Source: an uncultured Clostridia bacterium | Lineage (GTDB): Bacteria; Bacillota; Clostridia; Lachnospirales; CAMVHY01 | DNA length: 33,692 bases | Reading direction: 5' to 3' | Assembly (NCBI GenBank): GCA_947427385.1 | Contig: CANEHT010000014.1 | Location: 1-33,692 of the forward strand | Shown here: in pieces, positions 14,651 through 23,699 of the stretch | Layout: each line of letters opens with the position of its first letter | Numbering within the stretch: position 1 is the first letter of the stretch | The notes under the pieces: model-generated | Databases searched by the model: none | Told to the model about the DNA's origin: nothing | What the model saw: only the letters and a program-made list of their open reading frames with translations | Translations under genes and position numbers: made by a program

Positions 14651-15823
14651 ATGAAACCGAAGATAGGAGTTTATGGCGGCTGCTTTAATCCGATTCATAA
14701 TGGTCATTTATTTTTAGCAGAATGTCTCCGAAAAAATTTTTTGCTCGATAAAATAATATTTGTACCATCGGGCAATGCGCCTCATAAGCATATAAAAGTT
14801 GACAAAGAAGATCGATTTAATATGACTACTCTTGCGCTTGAGGGTAGTAATTTTTTTGAGGTTAGCGACTACGAAATTAAAAAAAATGACAAATCTTATA
14901 CAATTAATACGCTCGAATATGTGCGTGAAAATAATCCTGACGCAAAAATTTATCTGATAATTGGTGCGGATGCGTTTTTGGAAATAAAAACTTGGCATAA
15001 GACTGATGAATTGCTTCAGCTTTGCAGTTTGTTGGTAGTGATTCGGCCGGGAATAAGTAAAAATGATTTGAATAATCACCTTCGCTACGTAAAAAAAAAT
15101 TATTTGTGTGAAGTTTCTATTATCGAAGTAGATGCACTCAATATTTCTTCAACCGATATTCGTAATAAAATTATGCTCAATGAAAATGTAAAACAATTTT
15201 TACCTGAAAAAGTTTTCGATTACATAACAACGCACAATTTATACAAACCTTTCTCGAAAATAAATATTGTTGGCATAAAAAAATATTTGGCTGAGAATCT
15301 TTCTGACAAGCGTTTCATTCATTCACTAAATGTTGCAGAAGAAGCTGTAAAATTGGCAAAAAAGTATGATGAAAATATTTATAAGGCCTACATAGCGGGA
15401 TTGCTTCATGATTGCGCGAAAGAAATTCCTAATAGCCAAAAAATTTTGATGTGTAATGAGTATGGAATGAAACTCGATCGAGTTTTGGCAAGACAACCAG
15501 ACTTGACACATTCATTTTTAGCCGCACAAATTGCTCACTATAAATTTTCGGTAAATGATACCGATATTTTGCACGCAATTTCATATCATACGACTGGTAA
15601 AAAACGAATGTCAATGCTGGAGAAAATAATTTATATTGCTGATTGTATCGAGCCTAATCGAACTTACGAACAAATAAAATATTTGCGTGAGCTTGCCTAT
15701 GAAAATATAAATAAAGCGGTTGCGTATACTTTAAAAGTTACGATGGAGAAAAATAAAGAGGGTGGGCGAATTATTCATCCACTTAGTCTTGAGGCGTTTC
15801 AATTTTATAAATCAAATTTATAA
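14651..15823 (+). CDS. nadD: NadD fused to YqeK HD-domain Ap4A hydrolase
   Basis: A 390-residue fusion. Residues 1-200 are nicotinate-mononucleotide adenylyltransferase (NAD synthesis) with the nucleotidyltransferase motif GGCFNPIHNGH (9-19) and ISSTDIR (165-171). Residues about 205-390 are the YqeK domain, an HD-superfamily symmetrical Ap4A hydrolase: His224, His253-Asp254 in LLHDCAKE, the later His in THSFLAAQIAH, and the closing IIYIADCIEPNR. In many Firmicutes these are two adjacent genes, so their joining is a local fusion of a conserved pair. ATG 14651 has TGAGGT upstream. It follows trmD by 34 bases and precedes rsmG by nine. Confidence 0.95.
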   Translation: MKPKIGVYGGCFNPIHNGHLFLAECLRKNFLLDKIIFVPSGNAPHKHIKVDKEDRFNMTTLALEGSNFFEVSDYEIKKNDKSYTINTLEYVRENNPDAKIYLIIGADAFLEIKTWHKTDELLQLCSLLVVIRPGISKNDLNNHLRYVKKNYLCEVSIIEVDALNISSTDIRNKIMLNENVKQFLPEKVFDYITTHNLYKPFSKINIVGIKKYLAENLSDKRFIHSLNVAEEAVKLAKKYDENIYKAYIAGLLHDCAKEIPNSQKILMCNEYGMKLDRVLARQPDLTHSFLAAQIAHYKFSVNDTDILHAISYHTTGKKRMSMLEKIIYIADCIEPNRTYEQIKYLRELAYENINKAVAYTLKVTMEKNKEGGRIIHPLSLEAFQFYKSNL

Positions 15824-15832
15824 GGAAATAAT

Positions 15833-16531
15833 ATGCAAAAAATAATTGATGCAATCGAAAAAATGAACCTTGAAATAAATAACTATCAAGCGGAAAAATT
15901 TTTACTATATATGAATTTATTGTGCGATTGGAATAGGAAAATTAATTTGACGTCAATTACCAATGAAAACGAAATTATAATTAAACATTTTGCCGATAGT
16001 GTGTCGCTTTTATCCGTAATGCAATTAAAAAATTCAAATGTAATTGACATTGGAAGTGGCGCTGGATTTCCCGGTATACCGCTGAAAATTTTGTGCCCGC
16101 AAATTAATTTAACACTTGTTGATTCTTTAGGCAAGCGTGTAAAATTTCTTTGTACTGTCAAAAATGATTTAAATCTTGAAAACGTAAATTGTTTTCATGC
16201 GCGCGCAGAAGAATTTGTGAAAAATAATCGTGAAACTTACGATATATGTGTATCGCGTGCCGTTGCGAATCTTTCGGCTCTTACTGAAATTTGTTTGCCG
16301 TTTGTAAAAGTTGGTGGATTTTTTATTGCGTATAAGGGGCCGCAAGTTGATGATGAAATTTTGCACGCACAAAATTGTATAAAGAAACTTGGCGGAGAAA
16401 TTACTGATATCAAAAAAATTTGTCTGCCGTTTTCAGATATTATTCATTCGTTAATTTTTGTACGCAAATTATCTAATAGTCCGCTAAAATATCCCAGAAA
16501 TTATGCGAAAATTTTAAAGACGCCGCTGTAA
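15833..16531 (+). CDS. rsmG: 16S rRNA (guanine-N7)-methyltransferase RsmG
   Basis: SAM-dependent enzyme that methylates G527 of 16S rRNA (formerly GidB). The 232 residues contain the SAM-binding glycine-rich stretch VIDIGSGAGFPGIPLKI (70-86), the upstream WNRKINLTSI motif and the SRAVANLSALTEICLPFVK block of the family. ATG 15833 follows an AAGGAA that overlaps the stop codon of the previous gene, so translation is probably coupled. A ParB/Noc gene comes next, as in Bacillus, where noc follows gidB. Confidence 0.96.
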   Translation: MQKIIDAIEKMNLEINNYQAEKFLLYMNLLCDWNRKINLTSITNENEIIIKHFADSVSLLSVMQLKNSNVIDIGSGAGFPGIPLKILCPQINLTLVDSLGKRVKFLCTVKNDLNLENVNCFHARAEEFVKNNRETYDICVSRAVANLSALTEICLPFVKVGGFFIAYKGPQVDDEILHAQNCIKKLGGEITDIKKICLPFSDIIHSLIFVRKLSNSPLKYPRNYAKILKTPL

Positions 16532-16568
16532 TTTATTTTTTATTGTGGACAATTGTCGAAAAACTTTC

Positions 16569-16597
16569 TTTACAAAAATTCACCTTATCGCTAAAAT
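16569..16597 (+). promoter_or_regulatory. Putative promoter of noc/parB
   Basis: TTTACA (16569-16574), 17-base spacer, TAAAAT (16592-16597), in the 89-base gap between rsmG and the noc/parB start. Confidence 0.6.
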
Positions 16598-16620
16598 TAT
16601 TTGCAAGAGGTGATTTTTTT

Positions 16621-17415
16621 ATGTGTACTAAAAGTGCCGAAATAAATGTAGTGCAAATAGCCACAAATAAAATTAATGCAAATCCATACCAACCACGTAA
16701 ATTTTTTTCAAAAGCTAGCTTAAAAAATTTAACTGACTCGATAAAAAAATATGGACTACTCCAGCCGATTGCCGTTAGAAAAATAAATGTTGACTCATTT
16801 GAAATAGTTGCGGGCGAACGTAGATTTCGTGCGTGTAAATTACTTAACCTCGAAAAAATTCCCGCTATTATTATTAATTTAAGTCAGAAAGAATGTCTTT
16901 ACATATCGATGATTGAAAATATTCAGCGTCGTAATTTGAATTACATAGAAGAAGCTGAAGGCCTAAAAAATATTATGCTAGATTGCTCACTATCAATTGA
17001 AGAACTTGCAACCGTGATAGGTCAAAGTGAAGATTATATATTGCGTAAACTTTACATTTTAAATCTGTCAAAGAATATTCAATCAATTTTATTGGAAAAT
17101 AATTTATCCGAGGAATATGCGTTTATTTTGTTGAAATTAAATGATGAACGCTTGCAAAATGAAGTTTTGGATAAAGTTATTTACTATGGTTTGAGTATTC
17201 AGACGACAAAAAAATTAACGGATAAAGTTATCAAACGTAATGGACAAGTTATAAGTAATTTAAAAAATAAAAATCGAATTGGTGATTTGCGAATTTTTTT
17301 TAATACAATTAAACAAGCCGTAGATGTTACAAAAGCTTCCGGCTTTAATACAAATTATATGATTAATAAAAAATATGATGAGATAGAAATAAATATAAAA
17401 ATTTTGGCAAAATAA
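16621..17415 (+). CDS. noc: ParB/Spo0J-family protein, likely Noc-like
   Basis: DNA-binding CTPase clamp of the ParB family. The 264 residues have the N-terminal nucleotide motifs GERRFRA (65-71) and ENIQRRNLN (99-107), a helix-turn-helix around 125-148, and a C-terminal dimerisation region. The start is ATG 16621 with AAGAGGTGA seven bases upstream, rather than the upstream in-frame ATG 16543, which has no Shine-Dalgarno. The position right after rsmG and the absence of a parA next to it favour nucleoid occlusion factor Noc over chromosome-partition ParB. In the recognition helix, the residue aligned to ParB T179 / Noc K179 is Lys143, as in Noc, but the residue at R173/Q173 is Glu137, like neither. 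A terminator overlaps its stop. Confidence 0.85.
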   Translation: MCTKSAEINVVQIATNKINANPYQPRKFFSKASLKNLTDSIKKYGLLQPIAVRKINVDSFEIVAGERRFRACKLLNLEKIPAIIINLSQKECLYISMIENIQRRNLNYIEEAEGLKNIMLDCSLSIEELATVIGQSEDYILRKLYILNLSKNIQSILLENNLSEEYAFILLKLNDERLQNEVLDKVIYYGLSIQTTKKLTDKVIKRNGQVISNLKNKNRIGDLRIFFNTIKQAVDVTKASGFNTNYMINKKYDEIEINIKILAK

Positions 17416-17443
17416 AATACCTTCTTTTGAAGGTATTTTTTTT
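17414..17443. terminator. Bidirectional terminator between convergent genes
   Basis: An 11-bp perfect stem (17414-17424 with 17429-17439), loop TTTT, T-run on the plus side and an A-rich left flank giving a T-run on the minus strand. It starts inside the noc stop codon and ends at the stop of the DUF2207 gene, so it can serve both. Confidence 0.9.
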
Positions 17444-19421
17444 ACCAAGAACCTCCGCCGCCACCGCCAGAGCCACCACCTGATATTCCTCCACCAGATG
17501 ATTTGCTACTTGAACTATTTGATTGTGGCTTTGAGGACATTACATTTTGAGCGGATGCCATTGTATTATTCATGAATGTACCAAATCTTATTGTATTAAA
17601 TTCTGTTGGACTGTCATACCAAGATGGTGCTTGTAATGCTATCGTTTCAAAATTTTTAATCCATTTGTCTGAGACACCTAAAACATAAGTGTAAGGTAAA
17701 ATATTATAGAAATAATTTGGGTCTTCCATAACCATTGCTTCTAATTTATCCTTTTCAGTTGTTTCAAGAAAATTTTTAAATCCTCTTAGCTTTCCTAGCA
17801 TTTCATTACCGTAAGAAGTTCTTTTTGGCAAATATTTTGTGCATATAATCATACCGAGAACACATATTAAACCAATTATATATCCAATTAAATAAATTTG
17901 AGATTGTAAAAGTGCGGGTAAAATCGTAGAAAAAAATATTACTCCAAGTAATCCAACGCCATATATAATAAAATCAGCATTATTATTAAATATTATAAAT
18001 GTGAATCCCAATACTGTCATTACTAATATAGGAATTAAGAATGTATCATCTCCATATGCAATAAGAGGTGGTATAGTCATTAAGCAATAGCTTGCAATAA
18101 TCATTAAGTATACGAACACAATCATTATTGATGCAGACTTTTCAAAAATTTTATTTTTATTTTCTTTGTTATTCATATTGGCTAATATTTTTTCCATCGT
18201 AGTATAAAAATTATTATATAAATCGTTTGATGTTACTTCATTAGCATTATTATTAGATGAGTCTAAAATTTTATTAAGCGTAGGCATTTCAAAAGGTGCG
18301 TACATAATTTTATTAGTCATTGAATTAATTGAAGCGTGTTTCGTAAATAATCCTTCTAAAAATAATCGCTCATTAGTATTATTTCCATCGTAATCTTTTA
18401 GTTTAGTTATTTTAAAGCCGTTAGATTTTGTAAATAATGATTTTTGTTCAATTTCCGATATCTTTATATATCCTTCATTCGCTAAATAAATAAGCAAAGA
18501 AATTACGTCTTGATTTTCAGCTTCCCCTTTATATAAAAATCCTATCTCTAAACTGTTAAAACCTTCAGGCGGATAAAACTCAACAGTTTCAACAATTTGT
18601 TCATCACGGCCGAATTTATACCACAAAAATATTGATATTAGCAAAAATAAAATTGGAATTGCTAGCATTATATAATCGATAAAATTCATAGTAGTTTCTG
18701 GAACGACAAAATATCCTTCAGGGAGTTCAAGTCTTACAGTTAAAGCTTCACCAATTTCAAGAATACCGTCGTAACTACCTGATATTTGAGTTCCATTAAC
18801 AGTGTAATTAACATTATCATTATTTGTTGAGCCAAATGAACTTGATGAAAAACCTAATTTATTACAATCAAATTCTTTTGGCATTGTAATATTAAATGTT
18901 ACATTGCCAATTACGGTGTCCCACTCAGTTCCAATTATATTGTAATATAATTCGTCATAATCATTTATTGGGTCTTTTCCAATATTATAAGTATATTTGA
19001 TTAAATAAGATTGTTGGCCGATAAAAGTTTGATTAGCGGAGCCAATTTTTATTTTATAATTTCCATTTTCTAGTGAAGTTTCATATTCATTATCAACGGT
19101 TAAATTAGATATTTTAGCACGATTTTTTGAAGTTGTACCATTTAATCTTGTAACGGTATTTTTTAATGGGATAGTTCGAAATATTCCATGCTTTGGGATA
19201 TTAAAGTAAGCGGTAATATTTTCAGTGATATCGAAAGTATTATTTTCGTTTACGTTAATATTGATATCATAATTATCAATTACGTATTCATAGGAATTAT
19301 ATTTACTATTTTGACTAGGTTTATTTTCTAAAGCAATAGTGTTAATTTTAGATGGGACAAAAATTATTGCTAAGGCGATAAAAATAGCTGCAAAATTATA
19401 TTTTGTTAGGAATTTTTTCAT
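17442..19421 (-). CDS. DUF2207 family membrane protein
   Basis: A 659-residue protein of the DUF2207 family. It has an N-terminal signal segment (about 8-28), a large extracellular beta-rich domain beginning EYVIDNYDININVNENNTFDI, one membrane helix near 255-275 followed by a soluble domain, and a block of four closely spaced helices around 435-535. The end is a low-complexity Ser/Gly tail (GGGISGGGSGGGGGGSW). Function is unknown, but the partnership with LemA is widespread, and this gene follows lemA by 15 bases. Start ATG 19421 has GAGG eight bases upstream; a GTG three codons earlier overlaps that site. It converges on noc with a shared terminator. Confidence 0.85.
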   Translation of the reverse strand: MKKFLTKYNFAAIFIALAIIFVPSKINTIALENKPSQNSKYNSYEYVIDNYDININVNENNTFDITENITAYFNIPKHGIFRTIPLKNTVTRLNGTTSKNRAKISNLTVDNEYETSLENGNYKIKIGSANQTFIGQQSYLIKYTYNIGKDPINDYDELYYNIIGTEWDTVIGNVTFNITMPKEFDCNKLGFSSSSFGSTNNDNVNYTVNGTQISGSYDGILEIGEALTVRLELPEGYFVVPETTMNFIDYIMLAIPILFLLISIFLWYKFGRDEQIVETVEFYPPEGFNSLEIGFLYKGEAENQDVISLLIYLANEGYIKISEIEQKSLFTKSNGFKITKLKDYDGNNTNERLFLEGLFTKHASINSMTNKIMYAPFEMPTLNKILDSSNNNANEVTSNDLYNNFYTTMEKILANMNNKENKNKIFEKSASIMIVFVYLMIIASYCLMTIPPLIAYGDDTFLIPILVMTVLGFTFIIFNNNADFIIYGVGLLGVIFFSTILPALLQSQIYLIGYIIGLICVLGMIICTKYLPKRTSYGNEMLGKLRGFKNFLETTEKDKLEAMVMEDPNYFYNILPYTYVLGVSDKWIKNFETIALQAPSWYDSPTEFNTIRFGTFMNNTMASAQNVMSSKPQSNSSSSKSSGGGISGGGSGGGGGGSW

Positions 19422-19436
19422 TTGCCTCACCTCACT

Positions 19437-19985
19437 TTAAAAGCTAACTTTTACATTCTCTCTTTCATTCGTATTTGCCTCAAACATTGTTTTTGATTTA
19501 TAGCCAAATATTCCAGCTAAAATATTACTTGGGAACATTTCTACTTTATTATTAAACATTCTTACAACGCCATTATAATATTTCCGGGAGTTAGCAATAT
19601 CATCTTCAACTTTTGTTAATTGATTACTTAAGTCTTTAAAGTTTTCATTTGCTTTTAAATCAGGATAAGCTTCTGCTAAAGCCATAATTTTAGTTATGCC
19701 CGTAGATAATTTTTCATTAGCCTTAATTTTATCATCATCTGTCATATTGTCGTAGGTACTACTTCTTAACTCAACAATTTCTTTTAAAGTATCTTTTTCA
19801 TGTTTAGCATAACCTTTTACAGTTTCAACTAAGTTTGGAATCAAATCCCATCTCTTTTTTAGATATACATCCATTGTAGAAAAAGCTTCTTTTACTTTAT
19901 TATTTAATTGAACAAAATTATTGTAGGTAGAAATTACAACTACAAAAGCAATTACAATTAATACGATAATAATAAAAGTAAACAT
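19437..19985 (-). CDS. lemA: LemA family protein
   Basis: A 182-residue membrane-anchored helical protein. One hydrophobic helix at 3-20 is followed by the family signature YNNFVQLNNKVKEAFSTMDVYLKKRWDLIPNLVETVKGY; the later blocks FKDLSNQLTKVEDDIANSRKYYNGVVRMFN and FPSNILAGIFGY are also diagnostic. The exact role of LemA is unknown; together with DUF2207 it is thought to act at the cell envelope. ATG 19985 has GGAGGG seven bases upstream. It is the first gene of a two-gene operon with a roughly 98-base leader. Confidence 0.95.
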   Translation of the reverse strand: MFTFIIIVLIVIAFVVVISTYNNFVQLNNKVKEAFSTMDVYLKKRWDLIPNLVETVKGYAKHEKDTLKEIVELRSSTYDNMTDDDKIKANEKLSTGITKIMALAEAYPDLKANENFKDLSNQLTKVEDDIANSRKYYNGVVRMFNNKVEMFPSNILAGIFGYKSKTMFEANTNERENVKVSF

Positions 19986-20042
19986 GATTCATCCCTCCAA
20001 TAAAAATATTATTGACTTATATAAATTTATTATTACGAGTTG

Positions 20043-20052
20043 ACCTCCTTTT
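20043..20052 (-). promoter_or_regulatory. Orphan Shine-Dalgarno-like sequence in the lemA leader
   Basis: AAAAGGAGGT on the minus strand, 57 bases upstream of the lemA start and about 30 bases from the expected 5' end. No ATG, GTG or TTG follows at a usable distance; stop codons TAA TAA come there instead. It resembles ribosome-bound mRNA stabilisers (STAB-SD) known from Bacillus leaders. Confidence 0.5.
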
Positions 20053-20089
20053 ATAGAATTAAAAGATACTTTACAATTTCTTGACACTT

Positions 20090-20095
20090 ATTATA
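20090..20095 (-). promoter_or_regulatory. Extended -10 promoter for lemA
   Basis: On the minus strand, TGATATAAT gives TATAAT at 20090-20095 with an extended TG. No good -35 is seen at 17 bases. Transcription would begin near 20083. Confidence 0.6.
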
Positions 20096-20136
20096 TCACT
20101 GAAAATAAAAATATTAAATAGGGAATAGAATTTCAA

Positions 20137-20208
20137 AAAAAAATCTTTGTGTGAATGCACAAAGATTTTTTATAAAGTTTTTTTGATTCTTTTTTTATAA
20201 AAAAAGAA
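20137..20208. repeat. Partial copy of the dispersed hairpin element, 3' of trpB
   Basis: Two hairpins. 20137-20172 is the TCTTTGTG/CACAAAGA stem with loop GAAT, and 20187-20208 is TTCT7/A7GAA. Both match the 12.8-kb copy in order and in the linking bases (TTATAAAGTTTTTTT), then AACGGTTT follows. It lies 27 bases past the trpB stop and, with A and T runs on both sides, can act as its terminator. The upstream hairpins of the full element are missing here. The rest of the 249-base gap holds the lemA promoter and leader. Confidence 0.82.
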
Positions 20209-20234
20209 CGGTTTTAATTTTATTACGTTACAAA

Positions 20235-21452
20235 TTATCTGATACCGTATCGTTCAATTATGTAATCAATATCTTTATCTCCACGCCCGGAAAGATTTAT
20301 AAGAATTGAACCTTTTTTCATTTTCTTCGCAAGTTTTATTGCATATGCAACAGCGTGCGCACTTTCAATTGCCGGAATAATTCCTTCTAATTTTGATAGC
20401 GTAAAGAATGCGTCGATTGTTTCTTCATCGTTTACAACATCATATTTAACGCGGCCTAAATCATGTAAAAATGCATGCTCCGGTCCGGATGATGGATAAT
20501 CAAGTCCACTTGCTATTGAGTAAACCGGTGCGGGATTCCCATTTTCATCTTTAAGCATAATGCTGTTAAATCCGTGCATAATTCCTTCTGAACCATATGT
20601 AAGATTTGCCGCATGTTCGCCGAGAGTTGTACCTTTTCCAAGCGGTTCAACTCCATAGATTTCAACTGGTTCATTTAAAAAGCCTGCAAACAATCCTATT
20701 GCATTAGAGCCACCGCCTACGCAAGCAATAATTGCGTCAGGCAATTCAGATGTCATTTCAATGAATTGTTCGCGGGCTTCAATTCCAACAATGCTTTGAA
20801 AATCACGAACCATCATGGGAAATGGATGTGGGCCAACGACAGATCCGATACAATAAATGCAATTTTTGTAATCTTTCATGTATGCAGTGAAAGCTGCGTC
20901 GACAGCTTCTTTAAGCGTAGCCAAACCATTTGTAACTTCGATGACATTTGCACCGAGTATTTTCATTCGCGCAACATTTGGAGCTTGTTTTTTGATATCA
21001 ACTGCGCCCATATATATGTCGCATTCCAAACCAAAGTATGCGGCCGCAGTAGCAAGAGCGACGCCGTGTTGCCCGGCGCCTGTTTCTGCAATAACTTTTT
21101 TCTTGCCCATATATTTTGCAAGTAGTGCCTCACCCATGCAGTGATTAAGTTTATGTGCGCCGGTATGATTTAAATCTTCACGTTTTGCATAAATTTGTAC
21201 TTGACCGATTTTTTTTGAAAGATGCTCAAGGTAAGAAATAGGAGTTGGCCTGCCTTGAAATTCTTTGCGGATTCTGTGCAACTCATTGATAAATTTACTA
21301 GATTTACAAATTGTGAAATACGCGTCAGTAATTTCATTCATCGCAGCTTTTAATTCGTCAGGGATATATGCGCCGCCATATTTGCCAAAATATCCATCTT
21401 TATCAGGATAATTTTTAAAATAAGTATCGAAGTCAACGTTGCCATATTTCAT
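20235..21452 (-). CDS. trpB: Tryptophan synthase beta chain
   Basis: PLP enzyme that joins indole and serine to tryptophan. The 405 residues are TrpB1-like: [14 protein letters not shown] with the PLP lysine Lys101, [10 protein letters not shown], the phosphate-binding loop VGGGSNAIG, and the [11 protein letters not shown] block. The start is ATG 21452, eight bases after GGAGGT; codons further upstream belong to the end of the previous gene. No trpA or other trp gene is near. Instead the gene lies 19 bases after the last gene of the ABC exporter operon. If trpA is absent from the genome, the enzyme would salvage external indole. A hairpin terminator follows. Confidence 0.95.
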   Translation of the reverse strand: MKYGNVDFDTYFKNYPDKDGYFGKYGGAYIPDELKAAMNEITDAYFTICKSSKFINELHRIRKEFQGRPTPISYLEHLSKKIGQVQIYAKREDLNHTGAHKLNHCMGEALLAKYMGKKKVIAETGAGQHGVALATAAAYFGLECDIYMGAVDIKKQAPNVARMKILGANVIEVTNGLATLKEAVDAAFTAYMKDYKNCIYCIGSVVGPHPFPMMVRDFQSIVGIEAREQFIEMTSELPDAIIACVGGGSNAIGLFAGFLNEPVEIYGVEPLGKGTTLGEHAANLTYGSEGIMHGFNSIMLKDENGNPAPVYSIASGLDYPSSGPEHAFLHDLGRVKYDVVNDEETIDAFFTLSKLEGIIPAIESAHAVAYAIKLAKKMKKGSILINLSGRGDKDIDYIIERYGIR

Positions 21453-21471
21453 TTGTAAAAACCTCCACAAA

Positions 21472-22824
21472 TTATTTATTGCGTCTATTTCGGATGACAA
21501 TTATTCCAATGAAAAATATAATGGCCGGTAAAATAATTAAATATGCTATTGAAATTAACATTGTTTGTCTGTGCGTAAAAATTATTTTCTGAGTGTCATG
21601 AGTTTTTGGCGGAATATAAATAGCTTCTTCTTTGCCGTTTAATTTATTTATTGCACTCATTACGAAATCAAAATTTCCGCCGCCAATGTACGAATTTATT
21701 TTTGTGTCTAAAATACTTGTTGCGCCGACAGCAATTATTTTAGATTTATCATCTTGACGAAATATTGCAATATTAAGTGGGCCATTAATGTCGCTACTTT
21801 CTTTTTCAATTGTAGTTGAATTCAAATTAGTTTTTCCGTACGAAACATTTGACGATTCAAGTAAAACTTCAATTTTTTCAGCATCATTAATAAAAATATT
21901 GCGGCAAAGTGGAATTAATAATCTATATTTTTTTTCGGCAAGACTTTGAGATAATTCATTGCTTGTGAAATTCGGTATTATGCAAGCGTTGTTATTGTTG
22001 GTAAAGTTTTTATTGTTTTTTTCGATAATAATTGAGTTACCGAATTCAAATCCATATTTTTTTATTACATTTGTCATGTTTGGCAAATCTTTATTTGTAT
22101 AATCCATAAAAATAATTGCGCTTGACGATGCAAGATATTTATCAATCAATGAAGCTTCTTCAGTTGTCCAATCTCGTTGAGGAGTTGTAATCAATAAAAT
22201 TTTACAGTCGTCAGGAATTTTTTGTTCGATTATCAAATCTAAATCTTTTAATTTGTAATTTGTAAATTGTTTTTGATAGTCAAATTCTAATTCATTATGC
22301 CCAATTAATCGATATATGATAGGCGTATAATTTTTTGTGACAAAATTTATTGCGTTTGTAATTTCGGACTCAACATTTATTGAATTTATTTTTTGCTTAT
22401 TTGTTAAGTAATTGTAATCGTAAGTTACAATATCGTTGGGATTTATTACTTTAAATTTTTTTTCACTAGCAACAATTATGCTACCGGATGAAATCTTTTC
22501 ATCTGTTTCATATTTATCTGCGAAGTTTGGATATTTGTCTAAATCTTTATACTCAACTTTAATATTTTTCGATTTATATTGATTTACAAGATTTGCTACG
22601 ATTTTATTTTGGTCGCTTTCATTTGCCAGGAAATATATATCAATTTTTTCATTGAGATTATTTATAATTTTTTTAGTTTCGTCGCAAATTGTATACAATT
22701 TATCTTTTGTCAAATCAAATTTCAAGTCAAATTTATTTGCTAATAAATTGATGCAAACGAGCGTTACGATAAAAAATATTATGGATAACACGGAAAATGT
22801 TCCATACTTAATTTTTTTATTCAC
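21472..22824 (-). CDS. GldG-like ABC transporter auxiliary protein
   Basis: A 450-residue membrane protein of the GldG / ABC-transporter auxiliary family: N-terminal membrane helix (about 10-30), the family opening [21 protein letters not shown], a long extracytoplasmic domain with [14 protein letters not shown] and ending near [15 protein letters not shown], then a C-terminal membrane helix and basic tail (IRNRRNK). It starts at GTG 22824 with AAAGGAGG eight bases upstream. It follows the permease by 14 bases and is followed by trpB. In Bacteroidetes the relatives serve gliding motility; in Firmicutes the substrate of this exporter class is unknown. Confidence 0.85.
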   Translation of the reverse strand: MNKKIKYGTFSVLSIIFFIVTLVCINLLANKFDLKFDLTKDKLYTICDETKKIINNLNEKIDIYFLANESDQNKIVANLVNQYKSKNIKVEYKDLDKYPNFADKYETDEKISSGSIIVASEKKFKVINPNDIVTYDYNYLTNKQKINSINVESEITNAINFVTKNYTPIIYRLIGHNELEFDYQKQFTNYKLKDLDLIIEQKIPDDCKILLITTPQRDWTTEEASLIDKYLASSSAIIFMDYTNKDLPNMTNVIKKYGFEFGNSIIIEKNNKNFTNNNNACIIPNFTSNELSQSLAEKKYRLLIPLCRNIFINDAEKIEVLLESSNVSYGKTNLNSTTIEKESSDINGPLNIAIFRQDDKSKIIAVGATSILDTKINSYIGGGNFDFVMSAINKLNGKEEAIYIPPKTHDTQKIIFTHRQTMLISIAYLIILPAIIFFIGIIVIRNRRNK

Positions 22825-22838
22825 TCAAATTTCCTCCT

Positions 22839-23699
22839 TTACCATTTACGTTTTTCAATTGTATTTATTGTCATGAACAAAAATAACGAAACAAATGACA
22901 AATAGTAAACGATATCTGACAAATTTAAAATGCCCGCACTAAAATTATTAAAGCGTGCAAGAAGTGAGACAAAGTTTGAAATTTTATAAACCGCTGAATC
23001 AAATATTGGCAAGTTAAAAAAATATGCGGCGATGAGTAAAATTGTCATGACAATAAAAATGATAGCGACAGGAATAAAATTTTTTATGCGCGTGTAAATT
23101 ATTCCGCACAATATCGAAATTAAAATAAAAATAAAAAGTGCTGAAGAATTTTTGCCAGTTGGGAAAATTGTCGCAAGGTTATCTATCATAAAACAAACGA
23201 AAATAGCGGCAAATGTTGAAATCGCGGCGGCAATTTGATTTTCACAAAGTGCCGAAATAAATATTCCAATTGAAATGAAACAAAGTCCAAGTAAAAAATA
23301 TCCTAAGTAAGTTCCACAAATTTGTGCGAGTGGTAAGCTTGAGAAAAATGAAAGCGTAATTGGCAATAAAAAAGTTATTACGATTGCAGATGAAAATAAA
23401 GTTACGGCTGCAAAATATTTCCCTAGCGTTATTTTTGTAATTGAAACCGGTACGGTAAATATTAATTGGTCAGTTTTGTTTTTCATTTCTTGTGCATATA
23501 AATTCATTGTTAAAATTGGAATGATTATCAAAAATAATATTGTCATGTCTGAAATTACGTATTGAAAATCGGGAAAGCCTTGAAAAATATTTAGTAGTGA
23601 AAAAAATACGGATGCAATAAAAATAAATAATGCAAGGAAAATATAACCGCTCATATTATAAAAATATGAGTAGAACTCTTTTTTAAATATGGCTAACAT
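22839..23699 (-). CDS. ABC-2 type permease (GldF-like)
   Basis: A 286-residue integral membrane subunit with six or more hydrophobic helices, opening MLAIFKKEFYSYFYNMSGYIF, typical of ABC-2 permeases paired with GldG-type proteins. QEMKNKTDQLIFTVPVSITKITLGKYFAA is the conserved cytoplasmic segment that contacts the ATPase. ATG 23699 overlaps the ATPase gene by seven bases and has AAGGAG upstream. The middle gene of the exporter operon. Confidence 0.88.
   Translation of the reverse strand: MLAIFKKEFYSYFYNMSGYIFLALFIFIASVFFSLLNIFQGFPDFQYVISDMTILFLIIIPILTMNLYAQEMKNKTDQLIFTVPVSITKITLGKYFAAVTLFSSAIVITFLLPITLSFFSSLPLAQICGTYLGYFLLGLCFISIGIFISALCENQIAAAISTFAAIFVCFMIDNLATIFPTGKNSSALFIFILISILCGIIYTRIKNFIPVAIIFIVMTILLIAAYFFNLPIFDSAVYKISNFVSLLARFNNFSAGILNLSDIVYYLSFVSLFLFMTINTIEKRKW

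Noticed and set aside
16066..16079. Noc-binding-like half site ATTTCCCGG beside the noc gene
   Set aside because: Only about 11 of 14 positions fit, and the bases are dictated by the conserved RsmG residues Gly-Phe-Pro-Gly.
16548..16557. Palindrome GACAATTGTC upstream of noc
   Set aside because: A 10-bp palindrome is expected many times by chance in 33 kb, and no second copy is nearby.
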